A stretch of 37,771 nucleotides of DNA from positions 1 through 37,771 of the forward strand of contig JAJXYO010000042.1 in assembly GCA_021780495.1 (NCBI GenBank), given 5' to 3'. The first letter of the stretch is position 1. Each line of letters opens with the position of its first letter. Source of the DNA: Deltaproteobacteria bacterium. GTDB taxonomy: Bacteria; Desulfobacterota; Desulfuromonadia; Geobacterales; Pseudopelobacteraceae. The notes below the pieces were generated by a model. That model was not told the DNA's origin, made no database searches, and saw nothing but the letters and a program-made list of their open reading frames with translations. Made by a program: the position numbers and the translations under genes. Shown here piece by piece: positions 1 to 8,407 of this stretch.

Positions 1-315
1 TTGATAGTCTGGATGACCAGTCGGGTGTGTCCTCCGCCATCTGCTGACCTCCTGCGAATTTATCAACTACAGGTCAGCATAGAGGGAAAATCAGCGGGAA
101 GATAGATGGTGTTCAGTTGACGGTTACAAATCACGCGTGTTTTCATTGATATTCCTGTATGTCTGCATAAATATGGCGATGTATTTAGCATGGTTGCAGA
201 AAATTAGAAACTGATTTATTAGTTTTACTCTATTGACGCAGATAAATTTACGCGTTATGGATGCATCGGGTAATTACGCTGTCTGGCCATCTCGTTATGA
301 AGGGAATTAATACAG
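1..315. other. Non-coding region upstream of the recombinase
   Basis: I find no convincing gene in this stretch on either strand. It is AT-richer than the rest of the window, especially from about 150 to 260, and contains the promoter candidate for the recombinase. I looked for integron core sites of the GTTRRRY type and saw no convincing attI here. Confidence 0.5.
233..261 (+). promoter_or_regulatory. Candidate sigma-70 promoter of the recombinase gene
   Basis: TTGACG (233-238), a 17-bp spacer and TATGGA (256-261) lie about 55 bp before the recombinase ATG. A ribosome binding site, GAAGGGA, lies about ten bases before that ATG. The -35 is good and the -10 mediocre. Confidence 0.4.
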
Positions 316-1785
316 ATGATTCCTGTTCCGTTTTCCGTCATGGATGATTATGTTGCTATTCTCATGAGCCACGAAATACCTCCTGCACACATTGAGCATT
401 ACAAAAAATGGTTTCGGTATTTTTATGATTTCTACGAAAAGTATCTGGACACGGACGATAAGCCAGAGAAAATAAAACTCTTTCTGGGAAAACTACGGAG
501 CAAGAATCAGACGCCAGAGCAATGCCAGCAGGCTTCTCACGCTATTGCACTTTATTTTGAGATGCAGAATTTGGAGAGACAATCTGAAAAGTCTGCCGAT
601 GGACCAAACAGCGAGCCTCACCAAATTGCAGAGCAGGAATGTGCACTTCAGGTTATAAACGAGCCGCTTGCGCCATTAGTACAGTTTCCTGAATTTAAAC
701 CGCGCCAGTCGCAATACTTCGTGGCCGGATATCAGGAAAAATCCAGCTCTCCGGAGTGGGATGAGCTTATCAATAAACTGGCCGGTGAGATAAAAGTTCG
801 CCACTATTCCCGTAAGACTTTGAAGACCTATGCTCACTGGTCGCGACAGTTCCAGCGCTTTCTCAAAAACAAGCCGCCACAGGAGCTTACAACCTCGGAC
901 GTAAAAGAGTATCTGACCCACCTGGCGGTAAAGTGCAAAGTTGCGGCATCAACCCAAAACCAAGCGTTCAACTCGCTGCTGTTTCTCTTCCGTCATGCCT
1001 TGAATCGGGAATTTGGCGAACTGCGCGATGTTCCACGGGCAAAGAAGTCGCTCTACATTCCGATGGTGCTCTCCATGCCGGAGATTGATGCCATTTTGAA
1101 ACATCTCTACTTCCCTTACAATCTGTTCGTCAAAGTTCTGTTCGGCTGCGGGCTACGGCTATTTGAAGACCTGCAACTTCGAGTGGGTGATTTCAACTTT
1201 GATGACGGTAAACTTTTGGTACATGGCAAGGGGAAAAAAGATCGGACGGTGCCGATTCCAGAGACGATCACACAGGAATTGAAGGCGCAAATAGAAAGGG
1301 TGGCGAAACTGCATGATCAGGATCTGGCTACTGGATACGACGGGGTGTTTCTGGATGATGCTGTTGAAAAGAAATATTCCAATGCACCGAAGGAATTCAT
1401 GCACCAGTGGGTATTCCCGCAGAAGTCATTGACCGTAGTGGAGGAAACCGGCCAAAGACGCCGTTACCACCTTCATGAATCGCAACTCCAAGGTGCGCTC
1501 TACCATGCTGTCCGCAAGGCCAAGATTCCCAAAAAGGTCACCGCCCATACCTTCCGCCACTCCTTTGCGACCCATCTTCTACAGGCAAATTACGATATCC
1601 GCACTATTCAGACGCTGCTTGGCCACGCCAGCCTGGCCCTGAAAGCAGGATAAGTGCGTTTACGAATCCATTTTCTGTCGAAGACTCAGAAAATGGATTC
1701 TATCGCACTAAAAACCACCATGATCTACACCCACTGCGTACCGGTCAGGACGGTAAAAGAAGCGAAGAGCCCGCTGGATTTCTGA
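316..1785 (+). pseudogene. Integron-type tyrosine recombinase, interrupted before its catalytic Tyr
   Basis: The readable frame gives 445 residues (316-1653). It has an N-terminal region of about 140 residues beyond the usual integron integrase length, then a SAM-like core-binding domain (about 150-240) and the catalytic domain. Visible catalytic residues are Arg281 (in GLRLFEDLQLRV), a Lys in the GKGKKDRTVPIP beta-hairpin, and His411, Arg414 and His415 in HTFRHSFATHLL. The integron-specific patch is present as a WVFPQKS segment followed by a Tyr/His-rich stretch. After LLGHASL the frame meets TAA at 1651. From 1711, in the same frame, the expected ending resumes (KTTMIYTHC...SPLDF, stop at 1783-1785) and contains the nucleophilic Tyr. 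An in-frame insertion at 1636-1710 therefore removes the nucleophile. The 445-residue product should be unable to recombine DNA. Family assignment is firm; loss of function is inferred. Confidence 0.85.
1653..1709. repeat. 57-bp imperfect palindrome inserted in the recombinase gene
   Basis: A 14-bp perfect stem, GAATCCATTTTCTG (1664-1677) with its complement at 1687-1700, encloses a 9-base loop. A 6-bp outer stem, AGTGCG (1653-1658) with CGCACT (1704-1709), is separated from it by an asymmetric bulge (five bases against three). It forms most of the 75-bp segment that interrupts the reading frame. It could be a miniature non-autonomous element. It lacks the RYYYAAC/GTTRRRY boxes of an attC site. 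Confidence 0.75.
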
Positions 1786-1987
1786 TCACAATCAGGTGCT
1801 TGGTGCGGATCTTCCGGGCAACATGCTGCTGGCGTATGCTGTGCACCGTCATTGCTGCAACCCGGATGGACTTTCCGTTGCAGAGTCCACGGGTTGGCGG
1901 GTGGTGCATGACCGTGATTATCGAGGCCAAGGCCAAAGAACCGGCAATGGTCCGCGTGATGGACTCCCTTCAAAAGGATGGTACACT

Positions 1988-2455
1988 ATGAAAAAAGAGC
2001 TACGAGGGGTGGTTGTAATGGGAATTCTGTCCAGCATACTGACGGCCTGTGCCGGTGAGCGACCGACCAACCTGGGGGCGCGGGATGGAATCCTGGCTGC
2101 CTGCCCGGCTTCGCCCAACTGTGTATCCAGCCAGGCTGTTGACGAGGGGCACCGCATTGCGCCGCTGGTTTTCCGGGGTGATCCCGATGCGGCCTTTGCC
2201 CGCTTGAAGCAGCTGCTCAGCCGGCGGGCGGATACCACGATCCGGGAGGAAGCGCCCGGCTATCTGCGGGTCGAGCTGCATACCACGCTGTTTGTGGATG
2301 ATGGCGAGTTCCTGCTGGACCGGACGCACTCGGTCATCCAGCTGCGCTCCGCTTCCCGCCTGGGCTATTCCGACCTGGGCAAGAACCGCAGCCGGATCGA
2401 GCAGATCCGTAAAGAATTTCAGCGTCATGCAATCGCAGTAAACCCTTCTCCATGA
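1988..2455 (+). CDS. DUF1499 family lipoprotein
   Basis: The product is 155 residues. The N-terminus is a short lipoprotein signal with the lipobox LTAC, so Cys is the likely lipidated residue. The mature part carries the DUF1499 signature CPASPNCVSS near its start, followed by the typical alternating hydrophobic strands (VELHTTLFVDDGEF and LDRTHSVIQLRSASRLGYSDLG) and the closing RIEQIR. DUF1499 has no established function. The frame is open upstream to 1796, but ATG 1988 is preferred because it begins the signal peptide and follows AAAGGATGG. Protein family is confident, role unknown. Confidence 0.85.
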   Translation: MKKELRGVVVMGILSSILTACAGERPTNLGARDGILAACPASPNCVSSQAVDEGHRIAPLVFRGDPDAAFARLKQLLSRRADTTIREEAPGYLRVELHTTLFVDDGEFLLDRTHSVIQLRSASRLGYSDLGKNRSRIEQIRKEFQRHAIAVNPSP

Positions 2456-2550
2456 GGGAGAAGGTGGCCGAAGGCCGGATGAGGGGATAACTGTGCGGCA
2501 AAATCCAACTCTGCCCCCTCACCCTGACCCTCTCCCTCATGGAGAGGGGA
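2447..2550. repeat. Inverted copies of a dispersed CCCTCACCC/CTCTCCC-type repeat
   Basis: Left arm 2447-2487 and right arm 2511-2545 are inverted copies. TCTCCATGAGGGA at 2447-2459 is answered by TCCCTCATGGAGA at 2533-2545, and GATGAGGGG by CCCCTCACC. The lipoprotein stop codon lies inside the left arm. A local hairpin, CCCTCTCC-CTCAT-GGAGAGGG, at the right end could help stop transcription. Similar GC-rich intergenic repeats are common in many bacterial genomes. Confidence 0.7.
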
Positions 2551-2652
2551 CTGTTTATGTTCTCACATAGAGGCGCCTACTTTTGTAGCTTCTTTGCGTA
2601 AGTTATGTACTTGCTTGAGAATTTTGCTCACTGAAACGAAAGGAGACTGGTG

Positions 2653-3123
2653 ATGATCGCTTTCACGGTTAACGGCACGGAACAACAGGTGGAGGTCAGC
2701 CCGGATACGCCGCTGTTGTGGGTGCTGCGGGAGAGGTTGGGGCTTGCGGGCAGCAAGTTCGGCTGCGGCGAGGGTCTGTGCGGGGCCTGCACGGTTCACA
2801 TCGACGGTGTGCCGCAGCGCTCGTGCATCACGCCGGTGGGTGACGTACAGGGCAAACAGGTGCTTACCATCGAGGGTATCCCGGAGAACCATCCGGTCAA
2901 AAAGGCCTGGCTGGCCCAGGAGGTCTCCCAGTGCGGCTACTGCCAGCCGGGGCAGATCATGTCTGCCGTGGCCCTGCTGGCCCGGAAACCGAAACCAAGT
3001 GATGACGATATCGACCGTGCCATGAGCGGCAACCTCTGCCGTTGCGGCACCTATGGCCGTATCCGCCGGGCCATCCATGTTGCCAGCGGCCACGTTGCCA
3101 GGAAGGGAGGGCCAAAGCCATGA
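2653..3123 (+). CDS. 2Fe-2S subunit of a molybdenum hydroxylase (isoquinoline 1-oxidoreductase alpha type)
   Basis: The product is 156 residues, the normal size for the small subunit of the xanthine-dehydrogenase superfamily. The N-terminal plant-ferredoxin-like cluster is held by Cys38, Cys43, Cys46 and Cys58 (CGEGLCGAC...C). The C-terminal helical domain holds the second cluster with Cys94, Cys97, Cys129 and Cys131 (CGYC and CRC). It should pass electrons from the molybdopterin subunit encoded next, which it overlaps by four bases (ATGA). ATG 2653 is chosen over GTG 2650 because AGGAG at 2641-2645 is better spaced. No signal peptide is visible; export as a complex with the Tat-carrying partner is likely. 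The substrate cannot be told from sequence. Confidence 0.9.
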   Translation: MIAFTVNGTEQQVEVSPDTPLLWVLRERLGLAGSKFGCGEGLCGACTVHIDGVPQRSCITPVGDVQGKQVLTIEGIPENHPVKKAWLAQEVSQCGYCQPGQIMSAVALLARKPKPSDDDIDRAMSGNLCRCGTYGRIRRAIHVASGHVARKGGPKP

Positions 3124-5291
3124 GCACAACGTCCACCATGAGCAGACGGCAGTTCATCAAGACCAGCGCGCTGGCCGGGGGCGGGCTGCTGCTGGCCTGT
3201 CATCTGTGTGCCGGAAGGCGCGATGCGGCTGCGGGCGGCGACACGGTCTTTGCCCCCAATGCCTTCCTGCGGGTCGGCACGGATGGTTCCGTGACGGTGA
3301 TCGTCAACAAGTCCGAGATGGGGCAGGGGGTCTATACCTCGCTGCCCATGCTGGTGGCCGAGGAGTTGTGCTGCGACTGGCAGCGGGTGCGCTTTCAGGC
3401 CTCGCCGGTGGCTCCGGAGTATAACCATACCCAGTTCGGGCCGATCATGGTCACCGGCGGCAGTTCCAGCGTGCGTTCCGAGTGGAACCGGCTTTCATTG
3501 GCCGGGGCGGCGGCGCGCGAGATGCTGATCAGCGTTGCGGCGCAACAGTGGCGGATCGATCCGGCCGCGTGCCGGGCCGAGAAGGGCGTCGTCCATGGTC
3601 CCGCTGACCGGCAACTCAGTTTTGGCAAACTGGCGGCCCGAGCCGCCAAGCTGCCCTTACCCAAGGAGGTCAGGCTGAAATCCGGGGCCACGGTCCTGCT
3701 CGGCCGGCCGCTCCACCGTCTGGACAGTCCGGCCAAGATCAACGGTACGGCCCTGTTCGGCATCGACGTTCATGTGCCCGGCCTGCTGACCGCCGTCATC
3801 GAACGGCCGCCGGTCTTCGGCGGCACGGTTAAAAACTTTGACGCTGCCAAAGCGCTGGCGGTTGCGGGGGTTAAGCAGGTGGTAACGGTCGATGCGGGTG
3901 TGGCGGTGGTGGCCGACGGCTTCTGGCCCGCCGTGCAGGGGCGGGAACAGCTGGAGATCGTCTGGGAGGAAGGGGCGGGGGCGGGTGTCTCTACCCATGC
4001 CATGCGTGAGGAATATGCCCGCCTGGCCGCCACCCCCGGCCTGGTGGCCCGCAGGGATGGGGACGCGCAGGCGGTGCTGGCCAAGGCCGCCAGGCGCTTC
4101 GAGGTCGAGTACGAGGTGCCCTATCTGGCCCATGCGCCCATGGAGCCGCTCAACTGCTTTGTGGACCTGAAGAAGGACAGTTGCCTGATCCGCACCGGCA
4201 GCCAGTTCCAGACCGTGGACCGCAATGCCGCGGCGCGGGTGGCCGGGCTCAAGCCGGAGCAGGTCTCCCTGGAGACCACCTTCCTGGGGGGCGGTTTCGG
4301 CCGGAGGGCCTGCCCCGGTTCCGACTTCGTGATCGAAGCGGTGCAGGTGGCCAAACAGGTCGGGCAGCCGGTCAAGGTCATCCGCACCCGCACTGACGAC
4401 ATGCGGGCCGGCTACTACCGCCCCATGTGGTACGACCGGGTCACAGCCTGCCTGGATAAGCATGGGCTGCCGCTGGCCTGGCAGCTCCGCATCGTGGGGC
4501 AGTCGATCATCGCCGGTACCCCCTTCGAGGCGGCCATGATCAAGGACGGTATCGATGGCACCTCGGTGGAGGGGGCCGCCACGACCCCCTATGCCATCCC
4601 CAACCTGCAGGTGGAGCTGCACAGCCCCAAAAACCAGGTGCCGGTGCTGTGGTGGCGCTCGGTGGGACACTCCCACACCGCCTTCGTCATGGAGAGTTTT
4701 CTGGATGAGCTGGCCCATGCCGTTGGTCAGGATCCCTACCAGTACCGCCGCCGGTTGCTGGCCAAGCACCCCCGCACCTTGAAGGTGCTGGAGACCGCCG
4801 CCAAAAAAGCGGGCTGGGGCAGGCCGCTTCCCTCCGGTCATGGCCGGGGCATCGCCGTGCACGAATCCTTCGGCAGCTTCGTCGCCCAGGTGGCCGAGCT
4901 GTCCGTCGACAGCACAGGACACATCAAGGTGCACCGGGTGGTCTGCGCCGTTGATTGCGGCCGGATCGTCAATCCGGACACGATCAAGGCCCAGATGGAA
5001 TCGGGCATTGTCTTCGGTCTCTCGGCGGCCCTGTACGGCGCCATCACCCTCAAGGCCGGCCGGGTGCAACAGGGTAACTTCGATGACTATCCGCTGGTGC
5101 GCATGTCGGCCATGCCCCAGGTGGAGGTACACATCATCGCCAGCAACGAGCCGCCGGGCGGCGTGGGCGAACCGGGTGTGCCACCCATCGCTCCGGCGGT
5201 GGCCAATGCACTGTTCGCGGCCAGCGGGGCCCGGCTGCGCTCATTGCCCATGACTGCCGAAAAGATCACGACTGCGCGAAAAAAGGGGTAG
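3120..5291 (+). CDS. Tat-exported molybdopterin subunit of a molybdenum hydroxylase (isoquinoline 1-oxidoreductase beta type)
   Basis: The product is 723 residues. It starts at ATG 3120, overlapping the 2Fe-2S subunit gene, with a ribosome site (GGAAGGGAGGG) just upstream. The N-terminus is a twin-arginine signal ([10 protein letters not shown], Arg9-Arg10) followed by a hydrophobic stretch ending LLLAC, so Cys27 might be a lipidation site. The body shows molybdenum hydroxylase large-subunit motifs: [11 protein letters not shown] early, GGGFGRR in the middle and [10 protein letters not shown] near the C-terminus, where Glu684 is the expected catalytic base. No FAD subunit gene is adjacent, which fits the two-subunit isoquinoline oxidoreductase-like group that hands electrons to a cytochrome or other carrier. 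Physiological substrate (N-heterocycle, aldehyde or other) is unknown. Confidence 0.9.
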   Translation: MSTTSTMSRRQFIKTSALAGGGLLLACHLCAGRRDAAAGGDTVFAPNAFLRVGTDGSVTVIVNKSEMGQGVYTSLPMLVAEELCCDWQRVRFQASPVAPEYNHTQFGPIMVTGGSSSVRSEWNRLSLAGAAAREMLISVAAQQWRIDPAACRAEKGVVHGPADRQLSFGKLAARAAKLPLPKEVRLKSGATVLLGRPLHRLDSPAKINGTALFGIDVHVPGLLTAVIERPPVFGGTVKNFDAAKALAVAGVKQVVTVDAGVAVVADGFWPAVQGREQLEIVWEEGAGAGVSTHAMREEYARLAATPGLVARRDGDAQAVLAKAARRFEVEYEVPYLAHAPMEPLNCFVDLKKDSCLIRTGSQFQTVDRNAAARVAGLKPEQVSLETTFLGGGFGRRACPGSDFVIEAVQVAKQVGQPVKVIRTRTDDMRAGYYRPMWYDRVTACLDKHGLPLAWQLRIVGQSIIAGTPFEAAMIKDGIDGTSVEGAATTPYAIPNLQVELHSPKNQVPVLWWRSVGHSHTAFVMESFLDELAHAVGQDPYQYRRRLLAKHPRTLKVLETAAKKAGWGRPLPSGHGRGIAVHESFGSFVAQVAELSVDSTGHIKVHRVVCAVDCGRIVNPDTIKAQMESGIVFGLSAALYGAITLKAGRVQQGNFDDYPLVRMSAMPQVEVHIIASNEPPGGVGEPGVPPIAPAVANALFAASGARLRSLPMTAEKITTARKKG

Positions 5292-5318
5292 TGGTGTTTT
5301 GATGTGGCAGGACAATAA

Positions 5319-5341
5319 CTCCCCCCTTTGAAAAAGGGGGG
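5319..5341. repeat. Copy of the GC-rich palindromic repeat (stem only)
   Basis: CCCCCCTTT (5321-5329), three bases, then AAAGGGGGG (5333-5341) form a 9-bp stem. This is the core of the palindrome that recurs at 6089, 27773, 35223 and on both sides of the DUF559 gene. It lies 27 bases past the stop of the molybdopterin subunit gene. It lacks a long T-run but might slow transcription. Confidence 0.7.
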
Positions 5342-5386
5342 TAACGTCGGTGTGTCCCTTGACATGGGACACACCGGAGGGTTACC
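5338..5386. repeat. Large intergenic hairpin
   Basis: An 11-bp perfect stem, CGGTGTGTCCC with GGGACACACCG, encloses a 7-base loop. It is extended outward, after short internal mismatches, by GGGTAAC against GTTACCC. The left foot overlaps the preceding GC-rich palindrome. No T-run follows, so this is not a standard intrinsic terminator. Confidence 0.7.
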
Positions 5387-5435
5387 CTGCGTATCGGCAT
5401 GATGATGAATCTTTCGAGGGGCTAAACGAAACAAA

Positions 5436-5759
5436 ATGACCGATGCCAGGATAGAACATGAACACTGGGAGTCCCGCTGCCGTGGCTGCGGAGAGTGCTG
5501 TTTTGAAAAGATCGAGGACGACCGCGGGACGATTTTTTACCTGATGTCAGCATGCCGCTATCTGGATCTGGAGACCCGTCAGTGCCGCATTTACGATAAT
5601 CGTTTTGTCATCAACCCCGAGTGTGTCAAGCTGACCCCGGAGCTGGTGCCGGCCCTGCGTTGGCTACCGCGGGGGTGTGGCTATCTGGAGGCGCCGCAGC
5701 CGGATGTGCCACCCCTGCCCCCCGGTCGGGGACGCGCCCGCAGGAAAAGGTCCCGTTGA
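5436..5759 (+). CDS. Cysteine-cluster protein of the YkgJ/YcgN (zinc/iron-chelating) type
   Basis: The product is 107 residues. The N-terminus carries CRGCGECC, followed by a Cys in SACRYLD, another in CRIYDNR and further Cys residues in ECVKL and GCGYLE. This arrangement is that of the small YkgJ/UPF0260 family predicted to bind zinc or an iron-sulphur cluster. The C-terminal 20 residues are Pro/Arg-rich and look like an unstructured tail. The biochemical role of the family is not established. ATG 5436 begins right before the conserved region; the ribosome site (CGAGGGGC) is about 15 bases upstream and weak. Confidence 0.75.
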   Translation: MTDARIEHEHWESRCRGCGECCFEKIEDDRGTIFYLMSACRYLDLETRQCRIYDNRFVINPECVKLTPELVPALRWLPRGCGYLEAPQPDVPPLPPGRGRARRKRSR

Positions 5760-5926
5760 AGGCTGAGTTGGTCACCCCCTTAAACGCTGGCGTTTCTCGT
5801 ATCCGAACGCCTTTGCCGGCCACTCGGGCTGCATGTCGCCTTTGGCTCTGCCATCGTCTGGTACCTGTCCGACAAATACACCCACACCCCTATTCCAACG
5901 CATATTTCATCTACGGGGAGACGTTC

Positions 5927-6082
5927 ATGCGCCTGCTCTCGTTTCTCACCACCACCCTGACCATCTCGCGTATCCGCACCGTGGTGCTGAACGAGGTACG
6001 TCTCCTGTCCGAGCTACTGTACGTGCGGTCGGAACTGGACAGAGCGAGACAGGGGAAAAAAACGGCAGCTAGTCCCCTGTAA
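5927..6082 (+). CDS. Small ORF, 51 residues, unknown function
   Basis: ATG 5927 follows a good ribosome site (GGGGAG, six bases before). The peptide begins MRLLSFLTTTLTIS, moderately hydrophobic, then becomes an amphipathic, Arg/Glu/Leu-rich segment (RTVVLNEVRLLSELLYVRSEL) and ends in a basic tail. A membrane-associated microprotein is possible. I do not recognise a family, so coding status is uncertain. Confidence 0.35.
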   Translation: MRLLSFLTTTLTISRIRTVVLNEVRLLSELLYVRSELDRARQGKKTAASPL

Positions 6083-6088
6083 CATCAA

Positions 6089-6126
6089 AATCTAACCCCC
6101 CTCAGTCCCCCCTTACCTAAGGGGGG
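6089..6126. repeat. Copy of the GC-rich palindromic repeat
   Basis: An ATCTAACCCCCCTCAGT lead-in is followed by a 9-bp stem, CCCCCCTTA (6107-6115) with TAAGGGGGG (6118-6126), around a 2-base loop. The lead-in matches the flanks of the copies at 27773 and 35223. A shorter related piece (CTCCCCCTTGATAAGGG) follows at about 6139-6155. Confidence 0.75.
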
Positions 6127-6540
6127 AAGCCTTGAAGTCTCCCCCTTGATAAGGGCAGTTTAGAGCGGTTACTCTAGGCCCAGTCGAAATAGAAATCCCC
6201 GCGTAACTACGAATCCGCCTTATTCCGTCCCTCCAGCCAGCCCCTTTTTTCACACGACACTACCCGTAACGTCCAAGAGTTCATTGTAATTTTGGCAAAA
6301 TGTATTTATTGTTAAACCAAGAAGACTGATTAGGTCTTGTTGTGGTGGCGATATGAATACCGAACTCAGGAACCCTCGAAAGACGAGGAGATATAAGGTG
6401 GGTCAACGAGGATCTGCCGGCGTTCATCAAGGGGTGAGCGATCTGACGTCGGCTGTATGGAGAACTCAATACAGAGGAAGTAATCATGCACGCACAGAGT
6501 GGCCGCTTTGGAGCAGCGGCACGGAGAAGGGAGGATGGTT
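6127..6540. other. Intergenic region upstream of the alcohol dehydrogenase
   Basis: Apart from the partial GC-rich repeat at its start I see no firm gene here. A stop-free frame from 6354 and a 34-codon frame from ATG 6486 (with AGAGGAAG before it) overlap the dehydrogenase start, but neither has recognisable protein features. The promoter of the dehydrogenase is presumably inside this segment; I could not single one out. Confidence 0.4.
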
Positions 6541-7563
6541 ATGGTAAAGATGCGAGTCATGCAAGTAACACGTCCCGGCGGCCCATTTGAACTCGTTGAA
6601 CGCGAAATCGCAGATCCGGGCCCCGGACATGTGCGTATAAAAGTCGAAGCGTGTGGCGTCTGTCACAGCGATGCCATGACCAAGGAGGGGATGTGGCCGG
6701 GTATCCGGTACCCGCGGGTTCCGGGACATGAAATCGCCGGAATAGTCGATGCGGTTGGCGAAGGCGTTGCGGGATGGACACGAGGCCAACGGGCAGGAGT
6801 CGGCTGGCATGGAGGCCACTGCGGTTACTGCGATTCCTGCCGCCGCGGTGACTTCGTTACCTGCCAGATCGCCTTCCAGGTAACCGGTATCTCATACGAC
6901 GGTGGTTACGCCGACTACATGATCGCTCCTGCCGGGGCGCTGGCGTTGATCCCGGAAGGCCTTTCTGCCGTGGATGCCGCACCTCTGATGTGCGCGGGTG
7001 TCACCACCTTCAACTCGCTTCGCAACAGCGGCGCGCGGCTCGGCGAACTTGTCGCCATACTCGGTGTGGGAGGGCTCGGCCACCTGGCTATTCAGTACGC
7101 TGCGAAGATGGGCTTCAGAGTCGTTGCCATCGCGCGGGGTACGGACAAGGAACCGTTCGTGCGGAAGCTCGGCGCCAGTCACTACATCGATAATAATGAT
7201 CAAGATCCTGCCCAGGAACTGTTGAAACTGGGTGGCGCCAGGGTGATTCTGGCGACTGCTCCGGATAATACGGCGATAAGCGCGGTCCTGGACGGTCTCG
7301 GCGTTAACGGAAAGCTCATAATTGTGGGGGTGGCTGCCGAGCCCCTGCAGGTGTCCTCTATTCCGCTGATCATGGGAAGGCGATCGATCATGGGCTGGCC
7401 CTCCGGCAGCCCGATCGATTCTCAGGACGCGCTCTCGTTCAGCGTGCTCACCGGCGTACGGGCCATGACCCAGGTATTTCCGCTGGAACGTGCAGCAGAG
7501 GCCTACGACTTGATGATGAGCGGCAAGGTGCGCTTTCGAGCAGTTCTAACGACCGCGCAGTAG
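6541..7563 (+). CDS. Zinc-dependent alcohol dehydrogenase (MDR superfamily)
   Basis: The product is 340 residues, the usual length for bacterial Zn alcohol dehydrogenases. Catalytic zinc ligands are Cys41 (ACGVCHSD), His63 (PGHE) and Cys151 (LMCAG). The structural zinc site is complete: Cys94, Cys97, Cys100 and Cys108 (CGYCDSC...C). The Rossmann fold carries GVGGLGHLAIQYA. No acidic residue ends the second beta strand (VVAIARGTDK), so NADP(H) use is possible. ATG 6541 is preferred to GTG 6499 and ATG 6535 because GAAGGGAGG sits at the right distance. It probably interconverts alcohols and aldehydes; substrate unknown. It heads a same-strand run of redox genes. Confidence 0.9.
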   Translation: MVKMRVMQVTRPGGPFELVEREIADPGPGHVRIKVEACGVCHSDAMTKEGMWPGIRYPRVPGHEIAGIVDAVGEGVAGWTRGQRAGVGWHGGHCGYCDSCRRGDFVTCQIAFQVTGISYDGGYADYMIAPAGALALIPEGLSAVDAAPLMCAGVTTFNSLRNSGARLGELVAILGVGGLGHLAIQYAAKMGFRVVAIARGTDKEPFVRKLGASHYIDNNDQDPAQELLKLGGARVILATAPDNTAISAVLDGLGVNGKLIIVGVAAEPLQVSSIPLIMGRRSIMGWPSGSPIDSQDALSFSVLTGVRAMTQVFPLERAAEAYDLMMSGKVRFRAVLTTAQ

Positions 7564-7650
7564 AACGGTATAAAGGAATCAAACCTGTTAAGCGGTCAGG
7601 GAGACATACGCGGCATGCATCAGTAGAAAAGAATGGAGAGGAGAAGCGAC

Positions 7651-8301
7651 ATGGCATCTGACAGTTACCAGGAGGATCAGACGGCACTGCTCCTGGTTGA
7701 CCCGTATAATGATTTCCTGTCCGAAGGCGGCAAACTCTGGCCGCTGGTCGAGGGGGTCGCCCGGGAGGTCGGGCTGCTCGCCAACCTGCGGACCATTACA
7801 GCCGGGATCCGCAGGGCCGGCATGCGGATCTTCATCGTCCCCCACCACCGCTGGGTGCCGGGTGATTATGAAAGCTGGACCCACCCGAGCCCGGACCAGA
7901 TCGCTGTAGGGAAGAATCAGATGTTTGCGAAAGACAGCTGGGGCGGCGAATGGCATCCCGGTTTCGTACCGCAGTCGGGCGACATCGTCATCAAGGAGCA
8001 CTGGGCTCAGAACGGCTTTGTGAACACCGATCTGGACTTCCTGCTCAAGCAGCACGGAATCCGCAACGTGATCGTGGTCGGGATGCTGGCCAACACCTGC
8101 ATCGAAGCGACCGGCCGCTTTGCCATGGAGCTCGGCTACCATGTCACCCTGGTGACGGACGCAACCGCGGCCTTCTCCATGGATCGGATGCATGCCGCCC
8201 ACAAACTGAACGGCCCGAACTTTGCCCATGCGATTGTGACAACGGCCGAATTGCTCGCAGCGCTGCCCAGGCATCCAGCCGAGCCGGAGGTGCAGCCATG
8301 A
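7651..8301 (+). CDS. Isochorismatase-like cysteine hydrolase
   Basis: The product is 216 residues. The catalytic triad of the family is visible: Asp17 (LLVDPYNDF), Lys115 (IVIKEHWAQNGF) and Cys150 (MLANTCIEATGR), the last preceded by the usual small-residue turn. Members hydrolyse amides or ureides (nicotinamide, N-carbamoylsarcosine, biuret) or isochorismate; the substrate cannot be assigned here. ATG 7651 follows GGAGAGGAGAAG. An ATG six codons upstream (7633) is possible but its ribosome site is worse. It lies about 90 bases after the alcohol dehydrogenase on the same strand. Confidence 0.85.
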   Translation: MASDSYQEDQTALLLVDPYNDFLSEGGKLWPLVEGVAREVGLLANLRTITAGIRRAGMRIFIVPHHRWVPGDYESWTHPSPDQIAVGKNQMFAKDSWGGEWHPGFVPQSGDIVIKEHWAQNGFVNTDLDFLLKQHGIRNVIVVGMLANTCIEATGRFAMELGYHVTLVTDATAAFSMDRMHAAHKLNGPNFAHAIVTTAELLAALPRHPAEPEVQP

Positions 8302-8342
8302 ACCACCGGATTCTTTGGTGACAGCGCCTGGCGGAGGCTTGG

Positions 8343-8370
8343 TTGCGGCCGCTGTGCTTTCTGCTACACT
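8343..8370 (+). promoter_or_regulatory. Candidate promoter for the pirin gene
   Basis: TTGCGG (8343-8348), a 16-bp spacer and TACACT (8365-8370) lie about 40 bases before the pirin ATG. Both hexamers are moderate matches to the sigma-70 consensus. Confidence 0.3.
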
Positions 8371-8407
8371 GTATGCAATGCAATCCACACGAGAAGGGAG
8401 TTTCGCC

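Noticed and set aside
1653..1709. The hairpin in the integrase gene as an attC site
   Set aside because: It lacks the RYYYAAC and GTTRRRY boxes and the bulged bases of attC sites, and it lies inside the integrase, not after a cassette.
1653..1709. The same hairpin as an intrinsic terminator
   Set aside because: There is no T-run on either side suited to termination, and reading continues in frame into the rest of the integrase.
1745..1991. Short open frames on both strands between the integrase and the lipoprotein gene
   Set aside because: They have no ribosome sites of note and no family features. The segment is better left as intergenic.
3657..5132. A 491-codon minus-strand open frame opposite the molybdopterin subunit gene
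   Set aside because: It is His/Gly/Asp-rich with no domain features and lies entirely opposite a well-supported gene. It is a shadow frame of GC-rich DNA.
6354..6547. A 64-codon plus-strand frame and a 34-codon frame at 6486 ahead of the alcohol dehydrogenase
   Set aside because: Neither has recognisable motifs, and both run into the dehydrogenase start. A ribosome-like AGAGGAAG before 6486 is not enough to call a gene.
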